A stretch of DNA of 64,000 bases from Chlorobium sp. (GTDB lineage Bacteria; Bacteroidota; Chlorobiia; Chlorobiales; Chlorobiaceae). A program made the position numbers and the translations under genes. Each line of letters opens with the position of its first letter. Position 1 is the first letter of the stretch. Below the pieces are notes generated by a model. It ran no database searches. It worked only from the letters and a program-made list of their open reading frames with translations, and had not been told where the DNA came from. The stretch lies in assembly GCA_028277225.1 (NCBI GenBank), contig JANQHB010000033.1, forward strand, positions 1-64,000, written 5' to 3'. This document shows, piece after piece, positions 43,214 through 52,442 of this stretch.

Positions 43214-44569
43214 TCAACCGGTTCCCCGGCTTCCGGTCAGATCAGCAAATCTTTTGTCAAGATTCAATACCTGATGCAGAATAACCGCAAGAATCGTTGT
43301 TGTGGGAAGCGGATCAGTGAAAAATATTTTTACAAGATGAGGAGTGCGGGCATAGAGATCGGGAAGAAACGCTGTACTCAGCCCAAACATCAGGGCTATA
43401 CCGACGACAAAGGTTTTCCTCTGGTCCCATTCATCTTTGAACAGTTCGAGAAAACCGGTACAAATCATATAACATCCCGCAAAAATAAACGATGCGCCTA
43501 GAACAGGTTTGGGCATCAGGGTCAGGGCAACGGTAAGTTTAGGGCAAAAAGCAAGGATAATGAAAAGGATTCCCGCGACAACGCTCAACCATCTGCTCAG
43601 CACTTTTGTTGAACCTGCCAGCCCAACATTGCTGGACGATGTATCCACAGCCATGCCCCCCAGAACACCGGAAAGAACCGTTGAAAATCCGTCAGCCAGA
43701 AGCCCTTTCTTTATCGGTACAAAATCGACCGTTTCACGATCCGGCTCCGATATTTTCTGTGCCGCCAGAAGATTGCCGAACGATTTCAATGAGCCGCTTA
43801 TCGATATGATCACAAATGGCACCATGAGACTCATATCGACTGAAACATTGAATAAATCTGTCCCTATGGCAGGAACTGCCAGAAGCGGCTTCTCATCAAG
43901 AACCGTCAGCAGATAAAAATACTCCGGTTGCAGTACACAGGCAAAAATCCAGCCGGCGACCATCCCGATAAGGAGACAGTATACTTTCACCCATCCTTTC
44001 CCCCATATATTACAAAGCACCATTATCATCAGCGATACCATACCAATAACGATATCCGGACTCCTGACAGCATCATCTTTATACTCTATACCGAAAAGTG
44101 AATTCACGGCCATATTGATGATACTGATCCCGACCATGGCAACGACCAGACCGACAATAAAACGCGGAAAAACACTTTTCAACTTCTGTACTACAGGTGC
44201 AAGTGCCATCTCGACAAGACCTGCAACGATAATCATACCCCGCATAAGCGGCATGCCTCCCATCCATGCTGCCGATAATGAAAGGCTGAAATATGATGGG
44301 CCGCAGACGTTCGGACAAAGGTATCCTGAGCCGATAAAAGGGAGACCGACCGACTGGATTATCGAGCCGATACCTGCAGCAATCATAGACAATGAAACAA
44401 GTCTTGCTGCGAACTCGTTTGATTCGCCTATCTGAGAAGTAAAAATTATAGGTAAGGCTACAGAGACAAACATCAGCATAACATGCTGCAGCGAAAGAAC
44501 GAAGAGATGCCCGGCCGGAGGAACATCATTGACAGCATACTCCAGAGTTCTGTTGTTATCAGTCTTCAT
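43214..44569 (-). CDS. Nucleobase:cation symporter NCS2 (uracil/xanthine permease)
   Basis: The 451-residue protein has about 12-14 membrane helices and matches the NCS2 family: the QHVMLMFVSVALPIIFTSQIG start, the GSGYLCPNVCGPSYFSLSLSA segment and GVLGGMAVDTSSSNVGLAGSTKVLSRW. The transported base (xanthine, uric acid or uracil) is not clear. It lies between a lipoprotein gene and acyl-CoA ligase with no obvious link. Confidence 0.9.
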   Translation of the reverse strand: MKTDNNRTLEYAVNDVPPAGHLFVLSLQHVMLMFVSVALPIIFTSQIGESNEFAARLVSLSMIAAGIGSIIQSVGLPFIGSGYLCPNVCGPSYFSLSLSAAWMGGMPLMRGMIIVAGLVEMALAPVVQKLKSVFPRFIVGLVVAMVGISIINMAVNSLFGIEYKDDAVRSPDIVIGMVSLMIMVLCNIWGKGWVKVYCLLIGMVAGWIFACVLQPEYFYLLTVLDEKPLLAVPAIGTDLFNVSVDMSLMVPFVIISISGSLKSFGNLLAAQKISEPDRETVDFVPIKKGLLADGFSTVLSGVLGGMAVDTSSSNVGLAGSTKVLSRWLSVVAGILFIILAFCPKLTVALTLMPKPVLGASFIFAGCYMICTGFLELFKDEWDQRKTFVVGIALMFGLSTAFLPDLYARTPHLVKIFFTDPLPTTTILAVILHQVLNLDKRFADLTGSRGTG

Positions 44570-44659
44570 CTGTCATTCTTTTGAATACCCTTTACAAAAA
44601 CATCGCTTTGCCACTGAATCCTGTAATTATCCTGTACCCAATACCCTCAGGCAGATCTG

Positions 44660-45580
44660 CTATGGCGGCTGAGGAAGATCTGTTACCGCTCCGACATACA
44701 CAGTCTTACCTGAGAGCTGTGCTTTTCGAAGATAGAGGCTTTTTTTGATCAGTCCTCTCTGATATCGGCTTTTACTGAGAAAGACCTCCCAGGTATACTC
44801 TCTTTCTTTCAACCTTTCGAGTGCTTTCCGAAAAGGCTTATGCCCTCCCTCATCGACACAGTCTATGATACTGGTCAGCTGAAAATAATCGCTGGTGGCA
44901 GGTGAAACCAGTATTGTACCGTTTTCATAAAAAACAAAGACCCTTTCGTTCCTGTAATTGTATTGCGATACAGGATCGGCTATAGCGGCAATAGCCTGTT
45001 TTCCTTCATTTTCAATACGGTTTACAGCATCATCGACAACAATCCTGATGAATTCCTTCTCATCATGCGGATAATCTATCCCTCCGCCGATAAAAAATTG
45101 ATTTCCATCAGAAGCAGTAACCTTGAAATGGCATGATGATTTGGGAACAGGATAGAATTTTCCCGGTTCAACCCATGTATAGTGAACCCATCCGTGAGGA
45201 TTGACAGGATTATCGATTGCATTCAGGATCAGTTTTGAGATATACTTGCCGTTTTTATCCCTGATGTTCATGAGGTTTTGGCCTTCCATCTCAGGAATAC
45301 CCGCGTGAAAAAGGTTTGTGGCATCCATTGAATAAACATACAGATAATAATCCGGTGTCCTGTACTGAGAGATGTTCTGCCGGAATTCCTCAATCGCTGT
45401 CATTCCCTTTTTTTCAAGAATTTTTGATGCATCATAGACAAAACGCACAAGGTCTTTGGTGTCCCTGTACAGATACATGCTGAGATCTATATCTCTTTTT
45501 TTACGCTCACACCCGGAGAGCGGAAACAGAACGAAAAGCACCAGGAAAACAACGAGCGGCCGAAAACCCGTTCTTATCAT
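44660..45580 (-). CDS. Lipoprotein with Cache sensor domain
   Basis: The 306-residue protein has a lipobox (LFPLSGCERKK, Cys about 24) and then a Cache-type domain (about residues 35-175): DLVRFVYDASKILEKKGMTAIEEFRQ, YLYVYSMDATNLFHAGIPEMEGQNLMNIRDKNGKYI and GWVHYTWVEPG. A second partial Cache-like copy follows (VVDDAVNRIENEGKQAIAAIADP... FVFYENGTILVSP). Cache domains bind small molecules outside the cytoplasm. No signalling domain is attached, so it may act as a separate binding protein. Confidence 0.8.
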   Translation of the reverse strand: MIRTGFRPLVVFLVLFVLFPLSGCERKKRDIDLSMYLYRDTKDLVRFVYDASKILEKKGMTAIEEFRQNISQYRTPDYYLYVYSMDATNLFHAGIPEMEGQNLMNIRDKNGKYISKLILNAIDNPVNPHGWVHYTWVEPGKFYPVPKSSCHFKVTASDGNQFFIGGGIDYPHDEKEFIRIVVDDAVNRIENEGKQAIAAIADPVSQYNYRNERVFVFYENGTILVSPATSDYFQLTSIIDCVDEGGHKPFRKALERLKEREYTWEVFLSKSRYQRGLIKKSLYLRKAQLSGKTVYVGAVTDLPQPP

Positions 45581-45904
45581 ATAAGATGTTTCATCATTAA
45601 TGGTTACGGGAGTATACTGTACACTTTCAGCAATATAGGCAATGACCGCATCATATCATTGCAACCGCAAAGGTATACGATACTGACAAAATTTTCCGGA
45701 AACCGTTGTAAGATATGCCTGTCGTAGCCCTTGTAAAACAGTCTGTTCCGGCACGAACTTGGTTTATTGGCGATATAATTGTAAATAAGGGGACAATTTT
45801 TCAGCTTCTTCAGAGGCCATATTTATCATGTTAAAGGTTAGAGCTAGCTTATAAAACTTCACTATGCTCTGCCGATATTTTAGCAACTGTTAAACGTCGT
45901 TGTT
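45581..45904. other. 324-bp divergent intergenic region, no gene seen
   Basis: The region between the Cache lipoprotein and the KamA-like gene should contain both promoters, but I see no convincing -35/-10 pair, hairpin or small gene. Confidence 0.5.
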
Positions 45905-47209
45905 ATGCTGAAATATCGCTCCTATACAGCAGACAATCTTCATACCCTTCCTCAATACCGGAAGGTAAGTGAAGATCAGCGTCATATCATCAAAACGGTA
46001 GCGTCCGTTTACCCATTCAGGGTCAACAGCTATGTGGCTGATCATCTTATAGACTGGTCCAACGTACCGCAAGACCCCCTCTTCAGGTTGAGCTTTCCCC
46101 AGGAGAAAATGCTTGAATCCGAAGATTTTGAACGCATTTCCGGCCTTGTCCAGGATGATGCTCCACGCGAGCAGCTCCTTCAGGCCGCCAGAGAAATTCA
46201 ACTGCTTCAAAATCCGAATCCGGCCGGGCAAATGGAACTCAACACACCGCGAATCGGTGATGATGTTCTTCACGGTGTGCAGCATAAATACAGAGAAAGC
46301 GTTCTGTTTTTTCCATCCGAAGCACAAGTATGTCATGCATACTGCACATACTGTTTCCGGTGGCCTCAATTTTCAGGACTTGAAAACCTCAAGTTCGCCA
46401 ACAATGACATATCGATACTTGTCGGCTACCTGAAACATCATCCTGAAGTCAGGGATATTATTTTTACCGGCGGTGACCCAATGGTCATGAATACAAAAAC
46501 CCTGAAAAAATATATCAGACCCTTACTGACCATTCCCACGATCAGAACTATCAGAATCGGCACAAAAGCGCTGAGCTGGTGGCCATATCGCTTCACATCC
46601 GAGCATGATGCCGATGAATTGCTGAGTTTCTTCGAGCAGATCATCGAGTCAGACAAACATCTCGCCATCATGGCACACATCAGTCACCCGAGAGAAATCG
46701 AAACACCTGTAGCCATAGAGGCAATTCACCGTATTCGCTCTACCGGGGCAGTCATTCGCAGCCAGTCGCCCATTGTACGGTATGTCAACGATTGTGCAAA
46801 CGTTTGGGAGACAATGTGGCAGAAACAGATTCAACTGGGCATCGTTCCCTACTACATGTTCCTCGAAAGAGACACCGGACCCAAACACTACTTCGGCATC
46901 CCCCTGGCAAAAGCAATAGAAATATATAACAAGGCCTATCAGAAAATGTCCGGTCTTGGCAGAACAGTTCGCGGACCCTCGATGTCCTGCTCTCCAGGGA
47001 AAATTATTGTCGAAGACATCACTGAAATCAATGGCGAGAGGGTATTTGCCCTGAAATTCACCCAAAGCAGAAACCCTGAATGGACAAACAGACTGTTCTT
47101 TGCGGAATATGATGACTCCGCAAAATGGATAGATGACCTCAGGCCTGCATTTGGCCAGCAGGAATTCTTCTATGAAGCAGAAATGGAAGAATACTACAGC
47201 TACACGTAA
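45905..47209 (+). CDS. KamA-family radical SAM protein (lysine 2,3-aminomutase-like)
   Basis: The 434-residue protein has the radical SAM motif Cys143-x3-Cys147-x2-Cys150 (QVCHAYCTYCF), the FTGGDPMVM segment and the late SCSPGKI, whose lysine may be the PLP site of the family. KamA enzymes convert lysine or glutamate to beta-amino acids. The partner acetyltransferase AblB, which would make N-epsilon-acetyl-beta-lysine, is not adjacent, so the substrate is open. A strong terminator follows. Confidence 0.88.
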   Translation: MLKYRSYTADNLHTLPQYRKVSEDQRHIIKTVASVYPFRVNSYVADHLIDWSNVPQDPLFRLSFPQEKMLESEDFERISGLVQDDAPREQLLQAAREIQLLQNPNPAGQMELNTPRIGDDVLHGVQHKYRESVLFFPSEAQVCHAYCTYCFRWPQFSGLENLKFANNDISILVGYLKHHPEVRDIIFTGGDPMVMNTKTLKKYIRPLLTIPTIRTIRIGTKALSWWPYRFTSEHDADELLSFFEQIIESDKHLAIMAHISHPREIETPVAIEAIHRIRSTGAVIRSQSPIVRYVNDCANVWETMWQKQIQLGIVPYYMFLERDTGPKHYFGIPLAKAIEIYNKAYQKMSGLGRTVRGPSMSCSPGKIIVEDITEINGERVFALKFTQSRNPEWTNRLFFAEYDDSAKWIDDLRPAFGQQEFFYEAEMEEYYSYT

Positions 47210-47228
47210 AACCATCATCACACCACAT

Positions 47229-47273
47229 AAAAAGCCAATCAAGCAAAACACAACACGCTTGATTGGCTTTTTT
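47229..47273 (+). terminator. Strong terminator after the KamA-like gene
   Basis: A perfect 16-bp stem (AAAAAGCCAATCAAGC, 47229-47244, with 47257-47272) and a T tract form a strong rho-independent terminator 19 bp after the stop. Confidence 0.9.
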
Positions 47274-47483
47274 ATTCCATACAATACATGACTTTCAGAT
47301 GCATTTTACAGGAATAAAAAAACCAATTAATAATGATTTTTTCTAAAGAAAAAAAGAAAAATAAAAACCATTAATCAAAAAAACATATAATAAATATATT
47401 TTATAATAAAGATAACATGTTGCTTCATTAAAAGCATTTACAACATATAACACAACGTTAAAAATATCTAAAAATAACCAATT
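47274..47483. other. Extremely AT-rich intergenic region
   Basis: This 210-bp stretch is mostly runs of A and T, far more AT-rich than its neighbours. It presumably contains the promoter of the glycosylase gene; several TATAAT-like sequences are present (for example around 47385-47410), so none can be singled out. Confidence 0.7.
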
Positions 47484-48452
47484 ATGATGCACAGAAAGAA
47501 TCATAAAAATGATGATCACATACTTTTTTTAGAAGACATTAACAATATTAAAATTGATCATACGTTGTTGAGTGGTCAAAGTTTTATGTGGCATTATGAT
47601 CAAGATTGTGATGGGTTATTAGCGGGTGTTATTGATGGCGATCTGTACATCATCCAGAACATGAGTGATGGTAGCGATATGGTCGTACACACCAGCAGGC
47701 AGTATGAGAACATGGCCGCGTTCAGGCGTTTTATCAGCCACTACTTCTCTCTTGACATAAACACCGGGGCTCTGTTTCCCGAGGAATTCAAAGCCCGCTT
47801 CCCTGAGATTTGGAGTATGATCCAGCCCTATATGACAACCAAAGTCCTTCGGCAACCCCCTTTTGAGGTCCTCATCACCTTTATGTGCGCTCAGGGGCTG
47901 GGAATGTCTGTGATAAGAAGACAGATAAAGTCGCTCACAAGGGAGAACGGTGTCCTGCACCAAACAAATCTCGCCGGAAGGTCATTCACATACCACTCCT
48001 TTCCTACCCCGGAAGCATTAGCTGCATCATCACCGGAACACCTGAAATTATGCACGAACAACAACTGCGTACGTGCAAGAAATATCATTAATGCCGCACA
48101 GGAGGTCGTATCCGGTTCTCTTGATCTCGAGGGCCTCAAAGACCCGGATATGCCTCTTGTCGAAGCCAGGAGCCGCTTATGCTCACTGCCGGGAATCGGC
48201 TATAAAATCGCCGATTGCGTTCTTCTTTTCGGTTTGAACCGCTTTGATGCCTTTCCAATCGACACACATGTAAGACAATACCTTGCGGCATGGTTTTCTA
48301 TCGGTAAGAATATCCATTCATTGTCACAAAAAAATTATCTTTCACTTCAAGCCGGGGCTCACACTATTCTCTCTCCTGAATTTGCCGGCTTTGCCGGGCA
48401 TATTCTTTTTCACTGCTGGAGAAAAGAGATAAAAAAGCTCAATACCTTTTAG
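47484..48452 (+). CDS. OGG1-type 8-oxoguanine DNA glycosylase (HhH-GPD)
   Basis: The 322-residue protein has the OGG1 layout: an N-terminal domain with LLSGQSFMW (compare CGQ-F-W in OGG1), then the HhH-GPD region LPGIGYKIADCVLLFGLNRFDAFPIDTHV with the catalytic Lys241 and Asp260 spaced 19 residues as in human OGG1 (Lys249/Asp268). The NNN opposite-base recognition motif after the PxE/FEVL segment is AQGLGM here, which suggests changed specificity. The N-terminal 25 residues are from the very AT-rich segment. It is followed after 24 bp by an M48 peptidase gene on the same strand. Confidence 0.88.
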   Translation: MMHRKNHKNDDHILFLEDINNIKIDHTLLSGQSFMWHYDQDCDGLLAGVIDGDLYIIQNMSDGSDMVVHTSRQYENMAAFRRFISHYFSLDINTGALFPEEFKARFPEIWSMIQPYMTTKVLRQPPFEVLITFMCAQGLGMSVIRRQIKSLTRENGVLHQTNLAGRSFTYHSFPTPEALAASSPEHLKLCTNNNCVRARNIINAAQEVVSGSLDLEGLKDPDMPLVEARSRLCSLPGIGYKIADCVLLFGLNRFDAFPIDTHVRQYLAAWFSIGKNIHSLSQKNYLSLQAGAHTILSPEFAGFAGHILFHCWRKEIKKLNTF

Positions 48453-48476
48453 TTCTCATTTGAATCCTGTATTGTC

Positions 48477-49295
48477 ATGAAAAACAATTACATGCCTCTT
48501 CACAAAAGCCTTCTGGCCCTTGTTCTACCCTTGTTCTTCCTTGTTTCGTGCGCGACCGTTCCGATAACGGGTCGCTCACAGCTCAACCTGGTATCATCCT
48601 CTTCGATGTTATCAATGAGTAACGCTCAGTACAACACCTTTCTCAGAAACAACAAGCTGAGCTCAAACAGAACTGAAACCGCCCGAGTCAAAAGGGTTGG
48701 AAAAAAGCTTGAGCGAGCCGTCGAACAGTATTTCAGACAACGCGGTCTTGGTTCGGAACTCCGTCAATACAGGTGGGAATACAACCTTATCAAGAACAAG
48801 TCACCAAACGCCTGGTGTATGCCCGGTGGTAAAATTGCCGTCTATACCGGCATTCTTCCCTACACCAGAACAGACGCCGGACTCGCTGTCGTCATGGCCC
48901 ACGAAATCGCTCATGCCGTCGCCAAACACGGCAACGAGCGCATGAGTCAGATGCTCCTCACAGAGATGGGTGGTGCCGCTCTCAGCTCGGCCCTGAACTC
49001 CTATCCAACGAAAACCCGCAAACTCTGGCTATCCGCTTTCGGGGTCGGCTCTAAAGTCGGCATCCTTCTCCCCTACAGCCGCATCCAGGAATACGAAGCT
49101 GACAGGATAGGACTGATCTTCATGGCAATTGCCGGATACAACCCCAACGAAGCCATTGGATTCTGGAAAAGGATGTCAAAAGGTTCAAAAGGCGGAAAAC
49201 CACCGGAATTCCTGAGCACCCATCCTGCAGATGCGTCAAGAATCCGTCAGATCAGAAACGCGATACCGGATGCGATGAAATACTACAGGAAATGA
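48477..49295 (+). CDS. M48-family metalloprotease lipoprotein
   Basis: The 272-residue protein has a lipobox (FFLVSCATVP) and an M48 peptidase domain: MAHEIAHAVAKH with the HExxH zinc site, the third ligand in EYEADRIGLIFMA, and WCMPGGKIAVYTG. It resembles E. coli LoiP/YcaL and is probably anchored in the periplasm, where it degrades damaged envelope proteins. It starts 24 bp after the glycosylase gene. Confidence 0.92.
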   Translation: MKNNYMPLHKSLLALVLPLFFLVSCATVPITGRSQLNLVSSSSMLSMSNAQYNTFLRNNKLSSNRTETARVKRVGKKLERAVEQYFRQRGLGSELRQYRWEYNLIKNKSPNAWCMPGGKIAVYTGILPYTRTDAGLAVVMAHEIAHAVAKHGNERMSQMLLTEMGGAALSSALNSYPTKTRKLWLSAFGVGSKVGILLPYSRIQEYEADRIGLIFMAIAGYNPNEAIGFWKRMSKGSKGGKPPEFLSTHPADASRIRQIRNAIPDAMKYYRK

Positions 49296-49363
49296 AGGGA
49301 ACAGGTGTTAGGTGTTGAGACTGAAAACTCCCGGAAAAGGGTTTGTGTTTTGAGGCAGAACGT

Positions 49364-50074
49364 CTATTCCGGGTTATCCCGAACCACTCGTTTTTCGGTT
49401 TCGACCAGTTCGACACCGATTCTTTCCCGTATTGTCAATACATATTCTCCCGCTTCCTCATACTCCTTTATTATCTGTTTGACAAGGACCGGTTTCTGCC
49501 TGAAAAACCGATACACATTCGTTCCCTCCCGTGCTGCTCCGTCGCTCCAGTGCGACCGGATTTCTTTTTTTTGCCCGTCGATCTCAGGTGACGTAATTGT
49601 TTCAAGAATCCTGTTGCGCCTGAAACGCTTCTGACCGGGATCGTATGTCCAGTAGAGATAAGGAATGTTCGGACCAGGCGGGCGAAACTGCATCAGACGA
49701 ATATCGTTGTATCCGTCAAAATTCACATCCTGAAGAACAAATCCCGGGAATGTCTCGCCTCTGGACGTCTCTGTATCGAGATTCCCGATAACCTGAAACG
49801 GATGCAACTCGTCACCTCGCCTGACCTCTATCTCTCTGACGTTGAATACATCGGGTTTCTGATCGCCTCCGAGCAGACTGAACTCGTATTCAGGCTGCCG
49901 GGGCTCAACAATGCCTTTGACGACCCAATGTTTCTGTTCAGATACCGGATTTGATACTTCATGATCCTGTGATCTGCTTTCAGACAGCATCTTCTGGTGA
50001 TCACGATCTCCCTGGCAACCGGATGCGATAATGAAGAAAAGCGTTACAATGATCAGTCTTGTCGGCATACTCAT
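49364..50074 (-). CDS. XAC2610-like lipoprotein, probable immunity protein to the GH19 enzyme
   Basis: The 236-residue protein has a signal peptide with a lipobox (IIASGC, Cys20). The domain around residues 95-215 looks like the XAC2610 family, with the calcium-loop-like DVNFDGYND (116-124) and a YLYWTYDPGQKRFRRN segment. In Xanthomonas, XAC2610 is the periplasmic lipoprotein that inhibits the GH19 effector XAC2609. Here too the gene follows a GH19 gene, with a 4-bp ATGA overlap. The role as inhibitor is therefore a strong inference from family and position. Confidence 0.78.
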   Translation of the reverse strand: MSMPTRLIIVTLFFIIASGCQGDRDHQKMLSESRSQDHEVSNPVSEQKHWVVKGIVEPRQPEYEFSLLGGDQKPDVFNVREIEVRRGDELHPFQVIGNLDTETSRGETFPGFVLQDVNFDGYNDIRLMQFRPPGPNIPYLYWTYDPGQKRFRRNRILETITSPEIDGQKKEIRSHWSDGAAREGTNVYRFFRQKPVLVKQIIKEYEEAGEYVLTIRERIGVELVETEKRVVRDNPE

Positions 50075-50865
50075 CCCCGCAGAGCTTGCCAGGTCTTCTT
50101 TCCGACAATACCGTCGGCATCGAGCCTCTTACTGTTCTGGAAATGCAGCACTGCTGTTTCGGTCGCCGGTCCAAAATCATTATCAACTGTCAGACTGTAG
50201 CCTTTCTCCTTTAGCAGAAGCTGCAGTTGACCAACTGCGTCACCAAACGAACCACGGCGCAAGACAATTGTATTACCGCCCTCTCCGGCTGCGGTCACGA
50301 TACCGCCTATTGCGGCCAGAGCCTCTTTTGCCCTGCGTAAATACTTTCGACGGTCCTCGAGACCGTTCAAACCCCCATTTACGAGTTTGGTAACCCGTAT
50401 AAGATCGTCGCGTCCGGCAGGATCGTTTATCTTGCGGCTTTTCCAGTACTCACAGGCAATTTTAAGCGATGTGGCGGGCTCTGCTGCAATCACCGGCTCA
50501 TCCTCCAGTGGGAGACCAAGTTTTTCACCGATCACCCGGTAATTGGCTCGTCCGGTGAGTTGAATCAGCCCGCGTCCCTTGTACTTTCTGCCGTCACCCG
50601 GATGAATATTGCCAAGATCGTTGCGTCCTTCATAAGCGGCACCAGATGCAAATTCCTCTGTCGTACGGAATCCGGCACATTCATGCGTAACCTGACCCAT
50701 AAAGTGGGCGATTCTCAGTGTCGTATTTATCCCGTATCCATCCAGCGTCGGCGCAAAAACGTCAGACAATGCACCGACAATGCGAGACTGACTCGCAGCT
50801 TTGCTTCCGGAAAAACGGGGAGCGACCTGAAGTATAAAATCTCCATCAACAGGGATCATTTTCAA
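50071..50865 (-). CDS. GH19 muralytic enzyme with peptidoglycan-binding domain
   Basis: The 264-residue protein has a glycoside hydrolase family 19 domain (residues 1-190) with the proposed acid Glu62 in THECAGF, a second acidic Glu79 in AAYEGRNDLGN and the hallmark YKGRGLIQLTGRANY (95-109). A PG_binding_1 domain covers about 203-264 (SFGDAVGQLQLLLKEKGYSLTVDNDFGPAT). It has no signal peptide. Such proteins are phage endolysins or antibacterial effectors. It is followed by an overlapping XAC2610-like lipoprotein gene. No phage structural genes or holin are nearby and the C-terminal XVIPCD of Xanthomonas effectors is absent. Confidence 0.9.
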   Translation of the reverse strand: MKMIPVDGDFILQVAPRFSGSKAASQSRIVGALSDVFAPTLDGYGINTTLRIAHFMGQVTHECAGFRTTEEFASGAAYEGRNDLGNIHPGDGRKYKGRGLIQLTGRANYRVIGEKLGLPLEDEPVIAAEPATSLKIACEYWKSRKINDPAGRDDLIRVTKLVNGGLNGLEDRRKYLRRAKEALAAIGGIVTAAGEGGNTIVLRRGSFGDAVGQLQLLLKEKGYSLTVDNDFGPATETAVLHFQNSKRLDADGIVGKKTWQALRG

Positions 50866-51120
50866 CCTCCTTGTGATACATGGTTCCAGGGGAAGGAGCG
50901 ATCACAAACATCTTGTCATCAGATTCATCTGTGGCGAAATGATCGCTCAACACTTAAAAATACCTATCACGTATTTCTTTCACACATAAAAAACATTATA
51001 TGGGTGTCACCGTCAAAGAACTGCACCATACTCTTTTCAGCAAGGCAACAACCGAACAATTAGCCGAAGACATATGTTAGCCTTACAAGTATCGACTGTT
51101 AACATTTATTTCCGATCATC

Positions 51121-51987
51121 ATGAAAAAAGTACTTGTCGCCGGAGCTTCGGGTTATCTTGGCCGTCATGCAGCAAAGGAATTCAAGCACAGGGGATACTC
51201 TGTAAGAGTATTGGTCCGGAATCCCGAAAAGATAAAGGTAAAAGGGGAACATGGCGAACCGGTCATCTATGATCTGGTCGATGATGTTGTTACGGGAGAT
51301 GTCACACAACCCGAAACGCTCAAAGATATATGTACCGATATGGATATCGTCTTTTCTTCTCTCGGTATGACCCGACCGGATTTCAAACACTCCAGTTTCG
51401 ACATCGACTGCATGGGCAACAGAATAATCCTGGAGAGAGCCCTTGAAGCAGATGTAAAAAAATTCATATACATCTCTGTCTTCAATGCCGAAAAGATGCT
51501 CGACATCGAGAACATCCGGGCTCATGAACAGTTTGCCGGAGAACTGAGAAAATCAGGACTGGACTATACCGTTGTCCGTCCAACCGGTTATTTCTCGGAT
51601 ATGATCCAGTTTATGAATCTGGCAAGAATGGGAATCATGCCGATCCTCGGCGAGGGAGACAAACGATCCAATCCGATCCATGCCGCTGACCTTGCCAAAA
51701 TCTGCGTGGACGCGGTCGATATGGATAAAACCGATATCGATGCCGGCGGACCTGATATATTCTCTTACAGAGAAGTTGGCGAACTTGCCGCCCGAATTGC
51801 CGGAACAAGTCCGTTCTATCTGAATATACCGCTCTTCATAGGTGAGGGACTGCTTGCCTTGTCACGATTTATCAACCCTGATATAGCCGATATTGTCTCG
51901 TTTGCCCTTGCGGTAAGTAAAATTGACAGCGTGGCCCCGACATATGGTACACACCGGCTCGAAGACTATTTCACGGCTCATGTCTGA
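51121..51987 (+). CDS. NAD(P)-binding epimerase-like protein (atypical SDR)
   Basis: The 288-residue protein has a Rossmann motif GASGYLGRH (residues 8-16), FSSLGMTRPDFKHSSFDIDCMGNRIILERALEADVKKFIYISVF and VVRPTGYFSDM, as in NmrA/SDR-a5 proteins of phototrophs. The substrate is unknown. It converges on the winged-helix regulator gene with a 17-bp overlap of the 3' ends. Confidence 0.83.
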   Translation: MKKVLVAGASGYLGRHAAKEFKHRGYSVRVLVRNPEKIKVKGEHGEPVIYDLVDDVVTGDVTQPETLKDICTDMDIVFSSLGMTRPDFKHSSFDIDCMGNRIILERALEADVKKFIYISVFNAEKMLDIENIRAHEQFAGELRKSGLDYTVVRPTGYFSDMIQFMNLARMGIMPILGEGDKRSNPIHAADLAKICVDAVDMDKTDIDAGGPDIFSYREVGELAARIAGTSPFYLNIPLFIGEGLLALSRFINPDIADIVSFALAVSKIDSVAPTYGTHRLEDYFTAHV

Positions 51988-52303
51988 TCGGGCATGAAAA
52001 AAAATTTCCGACCTGCTCCCTGTAGCGGATAAATTCCTCTTTCCCTCTTGCAGTCAACCTGTAAAGGGAAAGAGGCACACGCTTACTATAGGTTTTATCG
52101 CAGAAAACATACCCGGCATCCTCGAGTTTTCGAAGATGGACACTCAGGTTTCCATCGGTAGCTCTGATTGTATCCCTGATATCGATAAACGATGCCTGGT
52201 CAACTTTTTCGAGATAACAAAGCGCCGCAAAACGTATCCTGGAATGGATAACCCTGTCGAGAAGTTTATAATCGAGCTTTTTTTCTTCTTTGCCTTTCTC
52301 CAT
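51971..52303 (-). CDS. Winged-helix transcriptional regulator
   Basis: The 110-residue protein is a DNA-binding domain of the MarR-like winged-helix type: HSRIRFAALCYLEKVDQASFIDIRDTIRATDGNLSVHLRKLEDAGYVFCDKTYSKRVPLSLYRLTARGKEEF. An AGGA sequence precedes the ATG at 52303; a longer frame up to 52387 would add hydrophobic residues. It is divergent from rlmN and convergent with the epimerase-like gene. Confidence 0.83.
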   Translation of the reverse strand: MEKGKEEKKLDYKLLDRVIHSRIRFAALCYLEKVDQASFIDIRDTIRATDGNLSVHLRKLEDAGYVFCDKTYSKRVPLSLYRLTARGKEEFIRYREQVGNFFSCPIRHEP

Positions 52304-52442
52304 GCGTTTTTCCTGTCTTGTATCGACAAACATTGCTATTATTGCATAAACTTTAAAAAACAAAGTACACAAAAGAAAGAAGAGCATAAAACAAAGGATA
52401 TCCAGCTCTTTTTACCATATTTGAAAAAGATGACGTATTCCC

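Noticed and set aside
50071..50865. GH19 gene as part of a prophage
   Set aside because: No phage structural, integrase or holin genes lie nearby, and the overlapping lipoprotein gene is not a usual lysis-cassette member of known spanin type.
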